In this document: piece by piece, positions 9,363-17,103 of the stretch
Numbering within the stretch: position 1 is the first letter of the stretch
How the letters are laid out: every line of letters starts with the position of its first letter
Origin: Polycladidibacter hongkongensis
GTDB lineage: Bacteria > Pseudomonadota > Alphaproteobacteria > Rhizobiales > Stappiaceae
Assembly (NCBI RefSeq): GCF_001561995.1
Contig: NZ_LLWC01000022.1
Span: forward strand, 434,001-498,000
Length of the DNA: 64,000 nt
Direction: 5' to 3'
The notes under the pieces: generated by a model
Seen by the model: only the letters and a program-made list of their open reading frames with translations
Told to the model about the DNA's origin: nothing
Database searches by the model: none
Program-made: the position numbers and the translations under genes

Positions 9363-9995
9363 ATGACCAAAACTCTACATAACTCAGATATTTCCGGCGC
9401 ACGTAAAAACGTAAAAGACATCGTCGTGGTCGGTAATGGGGACGCATTCCGGCTCTTGTGCAAAGCATCCAGCAAATCCGAAGGCTGGATGAAATCCACG
9501 AAGGCTATGGAGATTACAGGCGTTGGTTGCGTAGTCCAAGTCACTACACATCAGCGCAACCACGATGGGACGAACTCTGTCGCTGAGGCTGTCACGTTTG
9601 TGCCAGGTGCGGTTATCACGGACGATGAGAACAATGGGCGTAAGTTAATCGTACCGAGCACCGCAGACGAACCTTGCAAGCGCTCCAAGGGGTGCACAGA
9701 AGAGGCGATAGAGCGACAGATCGAAGATAAAGGCCTAACCGCGCCTCGCATCACTCCGGACATGCTCGACAGCGAGATTGTTTCGCAGGACTACCACGTA
9801 TTCAAAGGTTCTTGTTTAACGGTTTGTTGCCTAACCCTGAAGAACGGCTTCACAATCACCGGCGAAAGCGCCTGTGCTTCCCCGGAAAACTTCAACGATG
9901 AACTTGGCAGGGACATCGCGTTCAAAAACGCCCGTGAAAAACTCTGGGCGTTTCTCGGCTTCCGCCTTAGGGACAAGCTTTCCGCTCCGCTGTAG
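9363..9995 (+). CDS. Phage protein with C-terminal N4 Gp49/Sf6 gp66-family domain
   Basis: 210 residues. The ATG at 9363 follows a GAGG ribosome site; an earlier in-frame ATG at 9324 lacks one. Residues from about 119 on carry the family signature: ITPDMLDSEIVSQDYHVF, then LKNGFTITGESACASPENF and a KLWAFLGF tail. The first 110 residues match nothing I recognise and make it longer than typical stand-alone members. The family's function is unknown. It is the outermost left gene, reading inward and convergent with the integrase. Confidence 0.75.
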   Translation: MTKTLHNSDISGARKNVKDIVVVGNGDAFRLLCKASSKSEGWMKSTKAMEITGVGCVVQVTTHQRNHDGTNSVAEAVTFVPGAVITDDENNGRKLIVPSTADEPCKRSKGCTEEAIERQIEDKGLTAPRITPDMLDSEIVSQDYHVFKGSCLTVCCLTLKNGFTITGESACASPENFNDELGRDIAFKNAREKLWAFLGFRLRDKLSAPL

Positions 9996-10035
9996 GAGCC
10001 TAGAAGAAGAAGAAAAAAAAGGGGCGCTTACTCTG

Positions 10036-11106
10036 TCAGGCGCTCTCCACCCCACTTATCGCCTCCACAGCGGACCGCGCGAAGTCTGGGGCGAACTTAG
10101 CGTAAACTTTCTCGACCTGCTCCACGGAGTTCCCTAGCACCTTGGCGATGATCCACAAGGAGACCCCTCGGCGCGCCATATGTGTCGCCGCACTGTGCCT
10201 AAGTACGTGAGGAGTGACCCCTTCCACACCAGATAACTCCATCACCTTATCAAACGGCTCTTGCAGTCGTGTTTTTTTATCCAACACGAAATCGTTAATA
10301 CGCTCGGAATACGCTCGATGCAAGACGGGAAGTAGTGTCGAGGAGATCGGCACTGATGCTCTTCTTTTGCTGGTTTGCTGCCGCCCCTCCGGTAGATAAT
10401 GGATTACACCAATCTCAAAATCTACTTGCGACCACTTCAGCTCCAAAATAGCCGTGCGCCTAGCGGCTGTCTCTCGCGCCAACCAAATGAAGCGCTCAAT
10501 TCGCGTCAATCGCCCGTCAGCAGCGCGCAGCGACGCAGCCGCTTCACAAACTTTTCGCAGCTCATCGTCACTTAACCACCGCTCTCTTGGCGCGGACCCT
10601 TCCGGCAGCGGATCGAGCTCGGGGATATCCACCTTGCTGATTAGGCCCGCAGCTCTTGCCAAAGACCACGATGATCTTAACCGCGCCAATTCGAGGCGAA
10701 GCGTAGAGCGGGCCGGCGGCTTCCCGTTCCCTGAATACTTCCCTCTCAAGCGCGCCGCTATGTGCCTGCGCTCCACCTCTCGGGTTACCTCTGATAAACG
10801 TAGGTCCCCAAAGGAAGCGTCAAGCCGTTTCCATACGGAGCTCAAATTATCATCAGCACCGTTCTTTCCATGGGTCTCCCCCCAGATTTCACGGCAAGTC
10901 AAACCAGCCCCGCGCCCCTCGACCTCTCCATCGTCGCGTAGTTTCAACCACTCATCTAAAAACGCATCCGCGAAATCGATATTCGTCTGGCGAGTTGACG
11001 TGCGCCTTGAACGCCGTCCTTCTGTCCAGTAGATGTAGTAGATACCTTTTCCGTTCGGCTCGCATCGATACGAGATCCCGCCCTTAACCCTTTTGAGTAC
11101 CGACAT
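10036..11106 (-). CDS. int: Tyrosine-family site-specific integrase
   Basis: 356 residues. Core-binding SAM-like region about 60-165 and catalytic domain about 175-350. Visible active-site set: R217 (AARRTAILEL), K247, H300-x-x-R303, N326 in LGNS where His or Trp is usual, and the nucleophile Y335. The ATG at 11106 has GAGGGG upstream. It catalyses recombination between phage attP and the rnpB 3' end. The histidine-to-asparagine change occurs in some active relatives. Confidence 0.92.
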   Translation of the reverse strand: MSVLKRVKGGISYRCEPNGKGIYYIYWTEGRRSRRTSTRQTNIDFADAFLDEWLKLRDDGEVEGRGAGLTCREIWGETHGKNGADDNLSSVWKRLDASFGDLRLSEVTREVERRHIAARLRGKYSGNGKPPARSTLRLELARLRSSWSLARAAGLISKVDIPELDPLPEGSAPRERWLSDDELRKVCEAAASLRAADGRLTRIERFIWLARETAARRTAILELKWSQVDFEIGVIHYLPEGRQQTSKRRASVPISSTLLPVLHRAYSERINDFVLDKKTRLQEPFDKVMELSGVEGVTPHVLRHSAATHMARRGVSLWIIAKVLGNSVEQVEKVYAKFAPDFARSAVEAISGVESA

Positions 11107-11282
11107 GTAAGCCCCTCTATGTATTCCGAAAGGTCAACCTCACGAATAAGAACAGGCCTGCCCGGTAAATAAGGCAAGGCTCCTGAAAGCCGCAGACGCT
11201 TCACCGCCGAAGTGCTTCGACGAAGGATAGCTGCTACCTCAGCCTGCGTTAGCAGCCGGCTCGTCCCGTATCTTTTCGTCAT
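10956..11282 (-). CDS. Excisionase-like helix-turn-helix protein
   Basis: About 108 residues from the ATG at 11282. Residues about 8-55 look like a MerR-like/HTH_17 DNA-binding domain of the excisionase family (LLTQAEVAAILRRSTSAVKR, then LPYLPGRPVLIREVDLSEYI). The remaining C-terminal tail runs out of frame through the first 150 bases of int and looks low-information, so the functional part may be only the first 60 residues. It overlaps the repressor's 3' end by 44 bases. Confidence 0.6.
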   Translation of the reverse strand: MTKRYGTSRLLTQAEVAAILRRSTSAVKRLRLSGALPYLPGRPVLIREVDLSEYIEGLTCRYSKGLRAGSRIDASRTEKVSTTSTGQKDGVQGARQLARRISISRMRF

Positions 11283-11697
11283 CCTGGCGCACAATCTCCA
11301 TAACCTTCAGCGCTGCCTCGAGAGATAGCAGTCGGTTGATCTTCACCCACGCGTAATCAGGGCGTCCAGGGGACACCTTCAGCTCCAACTCCGCGTTATC
11401 TTTCTCAAACGCTCGCCCTATGACATTAGGAAGCAAATCTTCCGGCTTCACTTCAAGAGCTGCAGCGAGTTTTCGTAAGTTTCCGTCGGAAGGCAGCGAA
11501 GCCCCACGCACGTAAGTGGAAATCGCATCCCTATTCAAAGAGGCGCGCCGAGCGAGCTCGCTTTGGTTCCAGCCTTTGGACAGCATCAAAGAATATACGC
11601 GCCGTCCGAACTCATCCTTAGTTATCGCCCTCGGGGCAAAGTCATGCGTATCCCGCGGCACCGCCGCCCCAGCATGGGTTCTTTCTTCTTTTGCCAC
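11239..11697 (-). CDS. CI-like repressor, XRE-family HTH
   Basis: 152 residues from a GTG at 11697 with GGAGA upstream. Residues about 30-85 form an XRE/lambda-repressor helix-turn-helix (GWNQSELARRASLNRDAISTYV). The C-terminal half is short and has no LexA-type S24 protease motif, so induction may not go through RecA self-cleavage. Divergent from the Cro-like gene at 11833, with operator-like repeats between: the likely lysogeny switch. Confidence 0.8.
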   Translation of the reverse strand: MAKEERTHAGAAVPRDTHDFAPRAITKDEFGRRVYSLMLSKGWNQSELARRASLNRDAISTYVRGASLPSDGNLRKLAAALEVKPEDLLPNVIGRAFEKDNAELELKVSPGRPDYAWVKINRLLSLEAALKVMEIVRQDDEKIRDEPAANAG

Positions 11698-11832
11698 TTC
11701 CAGTCTCCAATATGTTTGGTGTATGCCTTATGTAATACGCCTTTCGGACAAATTCAACCCGTTCTTATTGACAATATGTCTTTCGTAAGTCATACACTAA
11801 CCATACACCAGACATTTTGTAGGGGGTGTGGT
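11698..11832. promoter_or_regulatory. Divergent operator/promoter region of the lysogeny switch
   Basis: Contains TGGTGTATG at 11717-11725, CATACACTA at 11791-11799 and CATACACCA (the exact inverse of the first) at 11802-11810, plus the symmetric GACAATATGTC at 11770-11780. A -35-like TTGACA lies at 11768-11773, with a -10-like element near 11791 for the rightward transcript. Repressor binding is inferred from symmetry and position. Confidence 0.6.
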
Positions 11833-12141
11833 ATGAAACTTGACGTTGTCGCTTTGATTAACGATGCGACCGGAATATCGGAAATTAACGGACGAACTAC
11901 TCGTGTCCGTAAAGCGCTCATGGACGCCTATGGCGAGGCCCCGGATATCCGCACAATTCAAAAATGGGTTGAGCGGAATAGCATACCTGGGACGTGGTCA
12001 GTCGCACTTGTCGCTATATCAGCAGAGAAAACTAAACGAAAAACTAATATTTCTAAATACTTACTTAACGGAGAGCGCGCATGTTCCGCCCAAAACAACA
12101 CGACGAGGAAAGACATTTTTGGCGTTCTTCCTGCGACCTAA
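11833..12141 (+). CDS. Cro-like small DNA-binding protein
   Basis: 102 residues. ATG at 11833 after AGGGGG. The segment APDIRTIQKWVERNSIPGTW looks like a helix-turn-helix recognition region of a Cro/YdaS-type regulator. First gene of the rightward early operon and divergent from the repressor, which is the position of Cro in lambdoid phages. The exact family is not certain. Confidence 0.6.
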   Translation: MKLDVVALINDATGISEINGRTTRVRKALMDAYGEAPDIRTIQKWVERNSIPGTWSVALVAISAEKTKRKTNISKYLLNGERACSAQNNTTRKDIFGVLPAT

Positions 12142-12284
12142 ACAACGCATCTCCAAACACCGAAGCTTTTAACGAGGCCGTTGAGGAATTACAGTTAATA
12201 TCGAAATACACGAATTCTTCTGCATTGAGAAAAAAATGTGAAACGGTTCTAGCAGAGAAAGGGGTGGGGGTGCTATGCGCATAA
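12081..12284 (+). CDS. Small phage protein of unknown function
   Basis: 67 residues; ATG at 12081 with GGAGAG upstream. It overlaps the preceding gene by 61 bases and the next by 10. Mixed charge, no recognised motif. Supported by ribosome site and gene-chain overlap only. Confidence 0.5.
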   Translation: MFRPKQHDEERHFWRSSCDLNNASPNTEAFNEAVEELQLISKYTNSSALRKKCETVLAEKGVGVLCA

Positions 12285-12775
12285 TGGGTGTAGATCCTGG
12301 CGGGTCGGGGGCGTTGTCCTGCATAGAAACGAGCACTATGGTGGTTATCGATTGCATTGACATGCCAGTCTTTCTGGTACAACGGGGCAAATCAGACAAA
12401 CCCAGGCTAAATACGGCAGAGGTTATCGACTTCATTTGCCGAAACCACCCGACGGAATGCTGGTTCGAGCTAGTCGGCGGGCAAGAACACGACGGCCCTT
12501 CACGCGCTTTCAACTTCGGCAGGATCACGGGAGCGTGCGAAGCGTCGATTGCAGCTGCAAAAATCCCAATTCGCTGGGTCGCGCCTCACGTTTGGAAGAA
12601 AGCTCTAACAATTAGAGGTAAGGACGCGGCCAGAGCGGAAGCGGTGAACTTTTTCCCGAATAGCGCTGAATTGTTTAAGCTCAAGAAGAATGACGGTCGC
12701 GCAGAAGCTACGCTAATCGCGGTTTACGGAGCGAGACAGCCTCGACTAGCCAACATGCGCTCCGTACTTGACTAA
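12275..12775 (+). CDS. RuvC-like Holliday junction resolvase
   Basis: 166 residues of the RNase H-like fold. First strand MGVDPGGSGAL with catalytic-type D7, second acidic residue E65 in CWFELVGGQ, and an acidic pair in NDGRAEATLIAVYG (D140, E144). Probably resolves branched replication intermediates before packaging. It ends in RSVLD, one of the shared C-terminal tails in this prophage. Confidence 0.85.
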   Translation: MRIMGVDPGGSGALSCIETSTMVVIDCIDMPVFLVQRGKSDKPRLNTAEVIDFICRNHPTECWFELVGGQEHDGPSRAFNFGRITGACEASIAAAKIPIRWVAPHVWKKALTIRGKDAARAEAVNFFPNSAELFKLKKNDGRAEATLIAVYGARQPRLANMRSVLD

Positions 12776-12788
12776 GACTTACCAATGA

Positions 12789-12825
12789 AGCAAACGCCCT
12801 CGCCCGATCGAGTGCGTTTTTTTTT
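12789..12825 (+). terminator. Rho-independent terminator after the resolvase gene
   Basis: AAACGC and GCGTTT arms flank a GC-rich loop containing a short CG inverted repeat, and run into a stretch of nine to ten T residues at about 12817-12825. It ends the first early transcript before the helicase gene. Confidence 0.6.
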
Positions 12826-12843
12826 CTTGCGCACGTCTGATAG

Positions 12844-12895
12844 TATGATTACAAAGAATACATCAGACACTTTTTAACATACATCAGGCTCGCAA
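12844..12895 (+). promoter_or_regulatory. Leader of the helicase-polymerase operon
   Basis: AGTATGATTAC at 12842-12852 contains a -10-like TATGAT. It is followed by two ACATCAG repeats, as ATACATCAGACA and ATACATCAGG, before the ATG at 12896. No good -35 is seen. Direct evidence is only the repeated motif and the position after a terminator. Confidence 0.35.
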
Positions 12896-14239
12896 ATGCT
12901 CCTTACCCCGTATGACACGCAGAAATCTGGCGCAGCTTTCTTGGCCGCGCGCAAGCGAGCTCTGCTGGCGGATGAGCCGAGGGTCGGGAAAACCGGCGCA
13001 GCTCTACTCGCCAGCCAGCGTATCGGGGCGGAACGCACACTCGTCGTGACGACTAAGTCGGGTGGAGCTGTCTGGCGGCAGGCGTGGCGAGATTGGTTGG
13101 GAGTAACAGACTGCTGCATTTCATCCAAGGGTGCTCTCAAAAAGCCCACGCCAAATAGAAATATAATCATAAGCTGGGGTTCGCTGGTCTCTCAAATCGA
13201 CCAACTCGCCGAGGTTCAGTGGGATCTAGTCATATTAGACGAGAGCCATTACGCCAAGAACCCGGAAGCGAAGCGTTCGATTGCAGCTTTAGGGCCTACC
13301 GCCTCTCCCGACTACAGCCCGCTAGAGGGGGCGTTCGGCCTAACGCCTTACGTTTGGTTTCTCACCGGAACGCCCGTGCCAAACCTGCCGCCGGACCTCT
13401 ACCCTATGTTGCGGTTCAGCGTTCCCGATCGGTTATCAGAATACGGCGTATTGGCCTATGAAGACTTCTACGCCAGGTACTGTCGCTTCTATAACAAAAC
13501 AATGCGCAGGGGTAATTGGAGCCGTAGCCTACGTATCGGTTTAGAAGCAAAGAACACAGAAGAGCTGTCCGAAGTTTTAAGCGGTTTTTGGCTACGACGC
13601 ACCCAGAAAGACGTCGGGATACAGGAACCCATCTACGAGGTATTGCCTCTTGAGGTGACGGACGGACAACGCGAAGAGCTGAGTAACATCTGGGCATCTG
13701 GTGGCATGACTGCGACGGACTTGCTGGACGCAGCCGATGTTGGAGAGACGAAAAGCCTCGACATACACCTAGGCCCGTTACGAAGGGTAACAGGCACTAT
13801 CAAAGCGCGCCCGTTAGCCGAGCTGATATGCGAAGAGCTGGACGCTGGCACTGACCGGATTGTCATTATGTACTGGCACCGTGAAGTTCGCGACCACTTC
13901 CTCAAATCGCTGGCGAAATACAGGCCCGTATTTATCGATGGCAGTTGCTCTGCCGAAGAGCGGCGCGCCGCCCAAGCTCAATTCAAAGAACGCAGTCGTG
14001 TGGCGGTTTGCCAAATTCAGGCTGCGGGGGAGGCTATCGACCTCTCCAACGCCAATGAACTGGTGTTCGCGGAGTTCAGCTTCACCCCGAAGGACATGAA
14101 GCAGGCTGCTCTACGGATCACAAATCACAACCAGATGCGACAACCGCGGGTGCGCGTTGCAGCAATCGCAGGGACCCTCGACGAGGCCCTGCAAAGATCC
14201 CTAACCCGAAAAGTTCAATCCAACAGAAAGGTAATCTAA
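12896..14239 (+). CDS. SNF2-family DEAD/DEAH-box helicase
   Basis: 447 residues. Walker A-like DEPRVGKT at 26-33, TTKSGG motif Ia region, Walker B DESH at 115-118, LTGTPVPN motif III and, in the C-terminal RecA-like half, GEAIDLSNANELVFAE and a QAALRITNHNQ motif VI-like segment. Probably a DNA translocase acting in phage replication or recombination. Genes of this class often accompany DUF2800, DUF2815 and family A polymerase genes in phages. Confidence 0.88.
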   Translation: MLLTPYDTQKSGAAFLAARKRALLADEPRVGKTGAALLASQRIGAERTLVVTTKSGGAVWRQAWRDWLGVTDCCISSKGALKKPTPNRNIIISWGSLVSQIDQLAEVQWDLVILDESHYAKNPEAKRSIAALGPTASPDYSPLEGAFGLTPYVWFLTGTPVPNLPPDLYPMLRFSVPDRLSEYGVLAYEDFYARYCRFYNKTMRRGNWSRSLRIGLEAKNTEELSEVLSGFWLRRTQKDVGIQEPIYEVLPLEVTDGQREELSNIWASGGMTATDLLDAADVGETKSLDIHLGPLRRVTGTIKARPLAELICEELDAGTDRIVIMYWHREVRDHFLKSLAKYRPVFIDGSCSAEERRAAQAQFKERSRVAVCQIQAAGEAIDLSNANELVFAEFSFTPKDMKQAALRITNHNQMRQPRVRVAAIAGTLDEALQRSLTRKVQSNRKVI

Positions 14240-14874
14240 TGGGCGTCGAGCTAACATTCAAAGATGAAGACATGCGAGGGGTGGTTGCCCAAATTCTAAG
14301 AGCTGCAGAAGGCTTTCAGCAAGGCTCCGCCCCTGTTGAAGAGCGAGGCAATTCGTGCATGACCCCAAAAGAGGAAACCCACTCCGAAGGCCAGACAGAG
14401 GCAAGCGGGGGTACGAGCGGGGATACGAGCGGCACAGAAGATAACCGCTTAGTCGGAGGTAAAACCGAGGGGAAAGCGCGTCGTACTAAAGCGGAGATGG
14501 AGAGCGACGCAGAACTAGTAGAACTCGCTGAGCGCGCCGGCATTACCGAAGATAAACTGAACTCCGTTATCGCGGAGCATGGGCGGGCATCCGCCAAAGC
14601 TGCGCTTGAAGGTCGCATACGCGATGCAGACGCGTCGGGTGCCGAAGCGCCTCTCGACCCGGTGGACAAGAAGGAAATCATTAATCGATTGCAAAAACTG
14701 ATCGAACTAAAGGGGCAGGATGTAGTTGAGCAAGAAGCCCCTACATGGATGGGCGCCGCCGGTGTTAGCGCTCTCATGGGCAAAAGTCCAGCAGCGCAAC
14801 ACGAGGCTCTGCAGCAGCTGCAACAGCAAATAGACAACCACCGCGAAAGTGGCGGGTCGGGCTTGTTAGATTGA
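14239..14874 (+). CDS. Hypothetical acidic phage protein
   Basis: 211 residues; its ATG overlaps the helicase stop (TAATG). A Glu/Gly/Thr-rich, probably disordered stretch at about 40-85 precedes a helical part with Gln-rich segments. No family recognised. It ends in SGLLD, matching the shared C-terminal tail pattern. Its position between helicase and DUF2800 suggests a replication or recombination accessory role (inference). Confidence 0.7.
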   Translation: MGVELTFKDEDMRGVVAQILRAAEGFQQGSAPVEERGNSCMTPKEETHSEGQTEASGGTSGDTSGTEDNRLVGGKTEGKARRTKAEMESDAELVELAERAGITEDKLNSVIAEHGRASAKAALEGRIRDADASGAEAPLDPVDKKEIINRLQKLIELKGQDVVEQEAPTWMGAAGVSALMGKSPAAQHEALQQLQQQIDNHRESGGSGLLD

Positions 14875-14875
14875 T

Positions 14876-16174
14876 ATGGAGGCCCACTCAGAACGAGAGC
14901 ACTCCATTTGGTCCCCCTCCTCAAGCGGGCCCAACATGGAGTGCGCGGGGCGAATTGCTTTAATCGAGCATGTCGCCCCGAAACGCAGCAGCTCTTTTGC
15001 CGCAGCTTGGGGCACCGCAGCGCACGAAGTCGCGGAGTGGTGCTTTAAGAACAATGGAGAGCCGGAATCGTTCCCTTTCTCTGCCCTCGACATTGACGGG
15101 TTCAAGATCCCGATAGATGACGAGGTGAGGGAAACTGCAGGCGAGTTTGTCAGTTACGTTCGACAACGCCTGAGGGAGTACCGAGACGAAATCAAATGCG
15201 GGGAGGATGGGGAAGCATCACCCTCTTTCTTTTCTGAACGCAAGTACTACGGCGGTAAGCTGGGCCTGCCGTTGCCTGTCGCCGGAACAGCCGACGGCAC
15301 TCTGGTGTTTCCTGCTTGGGAGCTTGTGGAGGTTATCGACCTTAAGGGCGGGGAAGGCGTCGTAGTGGAGGCTGCGGGTAACAGGCAAGCTCGGACATAC
15401 GGCACCTTAGCGAAGTCGGATGGGGTTGCTCCTGCGCATTACAGTTTGCAAAACACAATAGTTCAGCCACGCGCTCCGCACACCGAAGGCTCTGTACGGA
15501 GCGAGAGATTAACCGCCGATGAGCAAAACGCCTGGGCGCGTGAGTTTAAAGCTGCGGTCGTACGTGCAAAGCGGGCGCTCGATGAGTTCGACCCCACGTC
15601 GGCGGAATGGGCGCAGCGGCACTTAAAAGCGGGCAAGCATTGTAAATTTTGTCCGGTTGCCGGTGTCTGCCGCGCTCAAGCGGACAAGGCGCTGGCAATC
15701 GCGCAGACGCGCTTTGAAGATCTCGATCGCCCCGCCTCGCTGCCATCCCCTGCGGCGCTAAGCCCTGCGGAAATCGGCTATGTGCTCTCTAACGAGGCTC
15801 TGCTGACCCAGTTCCTTAAGGACTGCAAGGCGCGAGCTGCAGAGCTTATAAACAAGGGAGAGCGTGTCGCGAGCCCCGACGGTGAGTTCAAACTCTTCCC
15901 CAAAAAAGGGAACCGGACGTGGATTGGTGGCAAGGAAAATATACCTGCGCTGCTCGCGATGGAAACTGGTCTGCCGCGCGATGCGTTCCTTTCAGCTCCC
16001 GCCCCCCTCACCCCGGCAGCAGTTGAGAAGACGCTGAAGCGAAAGAAAATTGCCGCAGATATCGTGTCTGCGTACATCGACCGACCTGTGACGGGCAAAG
16101 AGCTTGCACTCGTCGTAAACCGAGCAGAAGAGCCCGCTAAAGCAACTATCGAGCTCTTCGCTGATCTAGGATAG
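14876..16174 (+). CDS. DUF2800 family protein (predicted PD-(D/E)XK nuclease-like)
   Basis: 432 residues. The N-terminal segment SSSGPNMECAGRIALIEHV and AAWGTAAHEVAEWCF match the DUF2800 start, and VEVIDLKGGEGVVVEA looks like the nuclease core. A Cys cluster, CKFCPVAGVC, resembles the Fe-S ligands of Cas4/RecB-like nucleases. Likely phage recombination exonuclease partner of the DUF2815 protein. The gene starts 1 base after the previous stop. Confidence 0.8.
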   Translation: MEAHSEREHSIWSPSSSGPNMECAGRIALIEHVAPKRSSSFAAAWGTAAHEVAEWCFKNNGEPESFPFSALDIDGFKIPIDDEVRETAGEFVSYVRQRLREYRDEIKCGEDGEASPSFFSERKYYGGKLGLPLPVAGTADGTLVFPAWELVEVIDLKGGEGVVVEAAGNRQARTYGTLAKSDGVAPAHYSLQNTIVQPRAPHTEGSVRSERLTADEQNAWAREFKAAVVRAKRALDEFDPTSAEWAQRHLKAGKHCKFCPVAGVCRAQADKALAIAQTRFEDLDRPASLPSPAALSPAEIGYVLSNEALLTQFLKDCKARAAELINKGERVASPDGEFKLFPKKGNRTWIGGKENIPALLAMETGLPRDAFLSAPAPLTPAAVEKTLKRKKIAADIVSAYIDRPVTGKELALVVNRAEEPAKATIELFADLG

Positions 16175-16185
16175 GAAAGATAAAC

Positions 16186-16848
16186 ATGGCGAAACGGAAG
16201 AGAATGTATCGGGCAGAGCCACGTCTGGTGTCTGCGGAAGCCCGCGGCTCTTATCTGCAAGGCTTATTCAACCCACAGGTCAACGAACGCGGGCAGACCA
16301 TTTGCCAAGTAACGCTCATTTATAAAGAGAACGAGATCGATGAGCTAAAGGCGATGGTTGCCGAGTGCGTAAACGGGGAGTGGAAGGATAAAGGCGTTGG
16401 TCTGTTTAAGGAAGGCCTTATTAAAAATCCGATTTTATCAGGCAAAGGCAAAGAGGCGAGAAACAAAGAGACCGGAGAGATTAAAGAAGGTCTCGGCGAG
16501 GGCCTGGTGTTTATACGCCCTAACCGGTTTATTTCAGAGACAGTCGGGCTCCCTCAAGTCGTTAACCGCCGCCGCGCACCAATCACCAAAGAAGATTTCA
16601 ATAACGGTGTGATGAAATCAGGAGATTACGTTTACGCCTGCCTAGGGGCTTACTGCTGGGAAAACGATGAAGGGGGGAAAGGTGTCTCGTTCTCAATCGA
16701 AGCGATCCAGTTCGTTCGCGAGGGTGAGCGACTAGGTAGCGCCGGCGGTGTAGATGTCTCCAAAACCTTTAAAGATCTGGGCGGGGATGAAGCCGAAAAA
16801 TCAAAGGTCTCTGCAACAGGCGGCGGGGCTGCGTCATTGTTTGACTAG
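16186..16848 (+). CDS. DUF2815 family protein (predicted ssDNA-binding)
   Basis: 220 residues with a beta-rich, lysine-rich body and a disordered tail rich in Lys, Ser and Gly from about 185. DUF2815 proteins sit beside DUF2800 and a family A polymerase in many phages and are presumed to bind single-stranded DNA. The terminal ASLFD is the clearest example of the shared tail. RBS AGGAAAG upstream of the ATG at 16186. Confidence 0.82.
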   Translation: MAKRKRMYRAEPRLVSAEARGSYLQGLFNPQVNERGQTICQVTLIYKENEIDELKAMVAECVNGEWKDKGVGLFKEGLIKNPILSGKGKEARNKETGEIKEGLGEGLVFIRPNRFISETVGLPQVVNRRRAPITKEDFNNGVMKSGDYVYACLGAYCWENDEGGKGVSFSIEAIQFVREGERLGSAGGVDVSKTFKDLGGDEAEKSKVSATGGGAASLFD

Positions 16849-16860
16849 TTTGTATGATTT

Positions 16861-16885
16861 GTCGCCCGACTACATGTCGGGCGAC
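16861..16885. terminator. Perfect 10-bp hairpin between DUF2815 and the next gene
   Basis: GTCGCCCGAC (16861-16870), loop TACAT, then GTCGGGCGAC (16876-16885). There is no run of T on either side (AAATTT follows), so it may be an attenuator, RNA-processing site or protein-binding site rather than a simple terminator. A TGTATGATTT element lies directly before it at 16851. Confidence 0.45.
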
Positions 16886-16902
16886 AAATTTCCGAGGTGT
16901 TT

Positions 16903-17103
16903 ATGATTAACATTGTTAAAGAAATCAGCCTTCGCCGAACAGGACCTTATCGCTGGCAGGGGAACATGCGCTTCGAAATGGGGGAAGGGTGGGTAGTAGA
17001 GCACGGCACCAGCGCGCAAGAAGTCTTTGCGAAACTTATGCAACCTGAATTGCGTAAGCCAGTTCCTGCCTCCGAAGCAAAAAAGCAAAGTGTATTCGAC
17101 TGA
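16903..17103 (+). CDS. Small hypothetical phage protein
   Basis: 66 residues from the ATG at 16903, with GAGGTG upstream. Basic with several aromatics, no recognised fold. Ends KKQSVFD, the shared tail; the Q before SVF makes it one of the closer matches to a clamp-binding peptide. The stop overlaps the start of the methyltransferase gene. Confidence 0.65.
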   Translation: MINIVKEISLRRTGPYRWQGNMRFEMGEGWVVEHGTSAQEVFAKLMQPELRKPVPASEAKKQSVFD

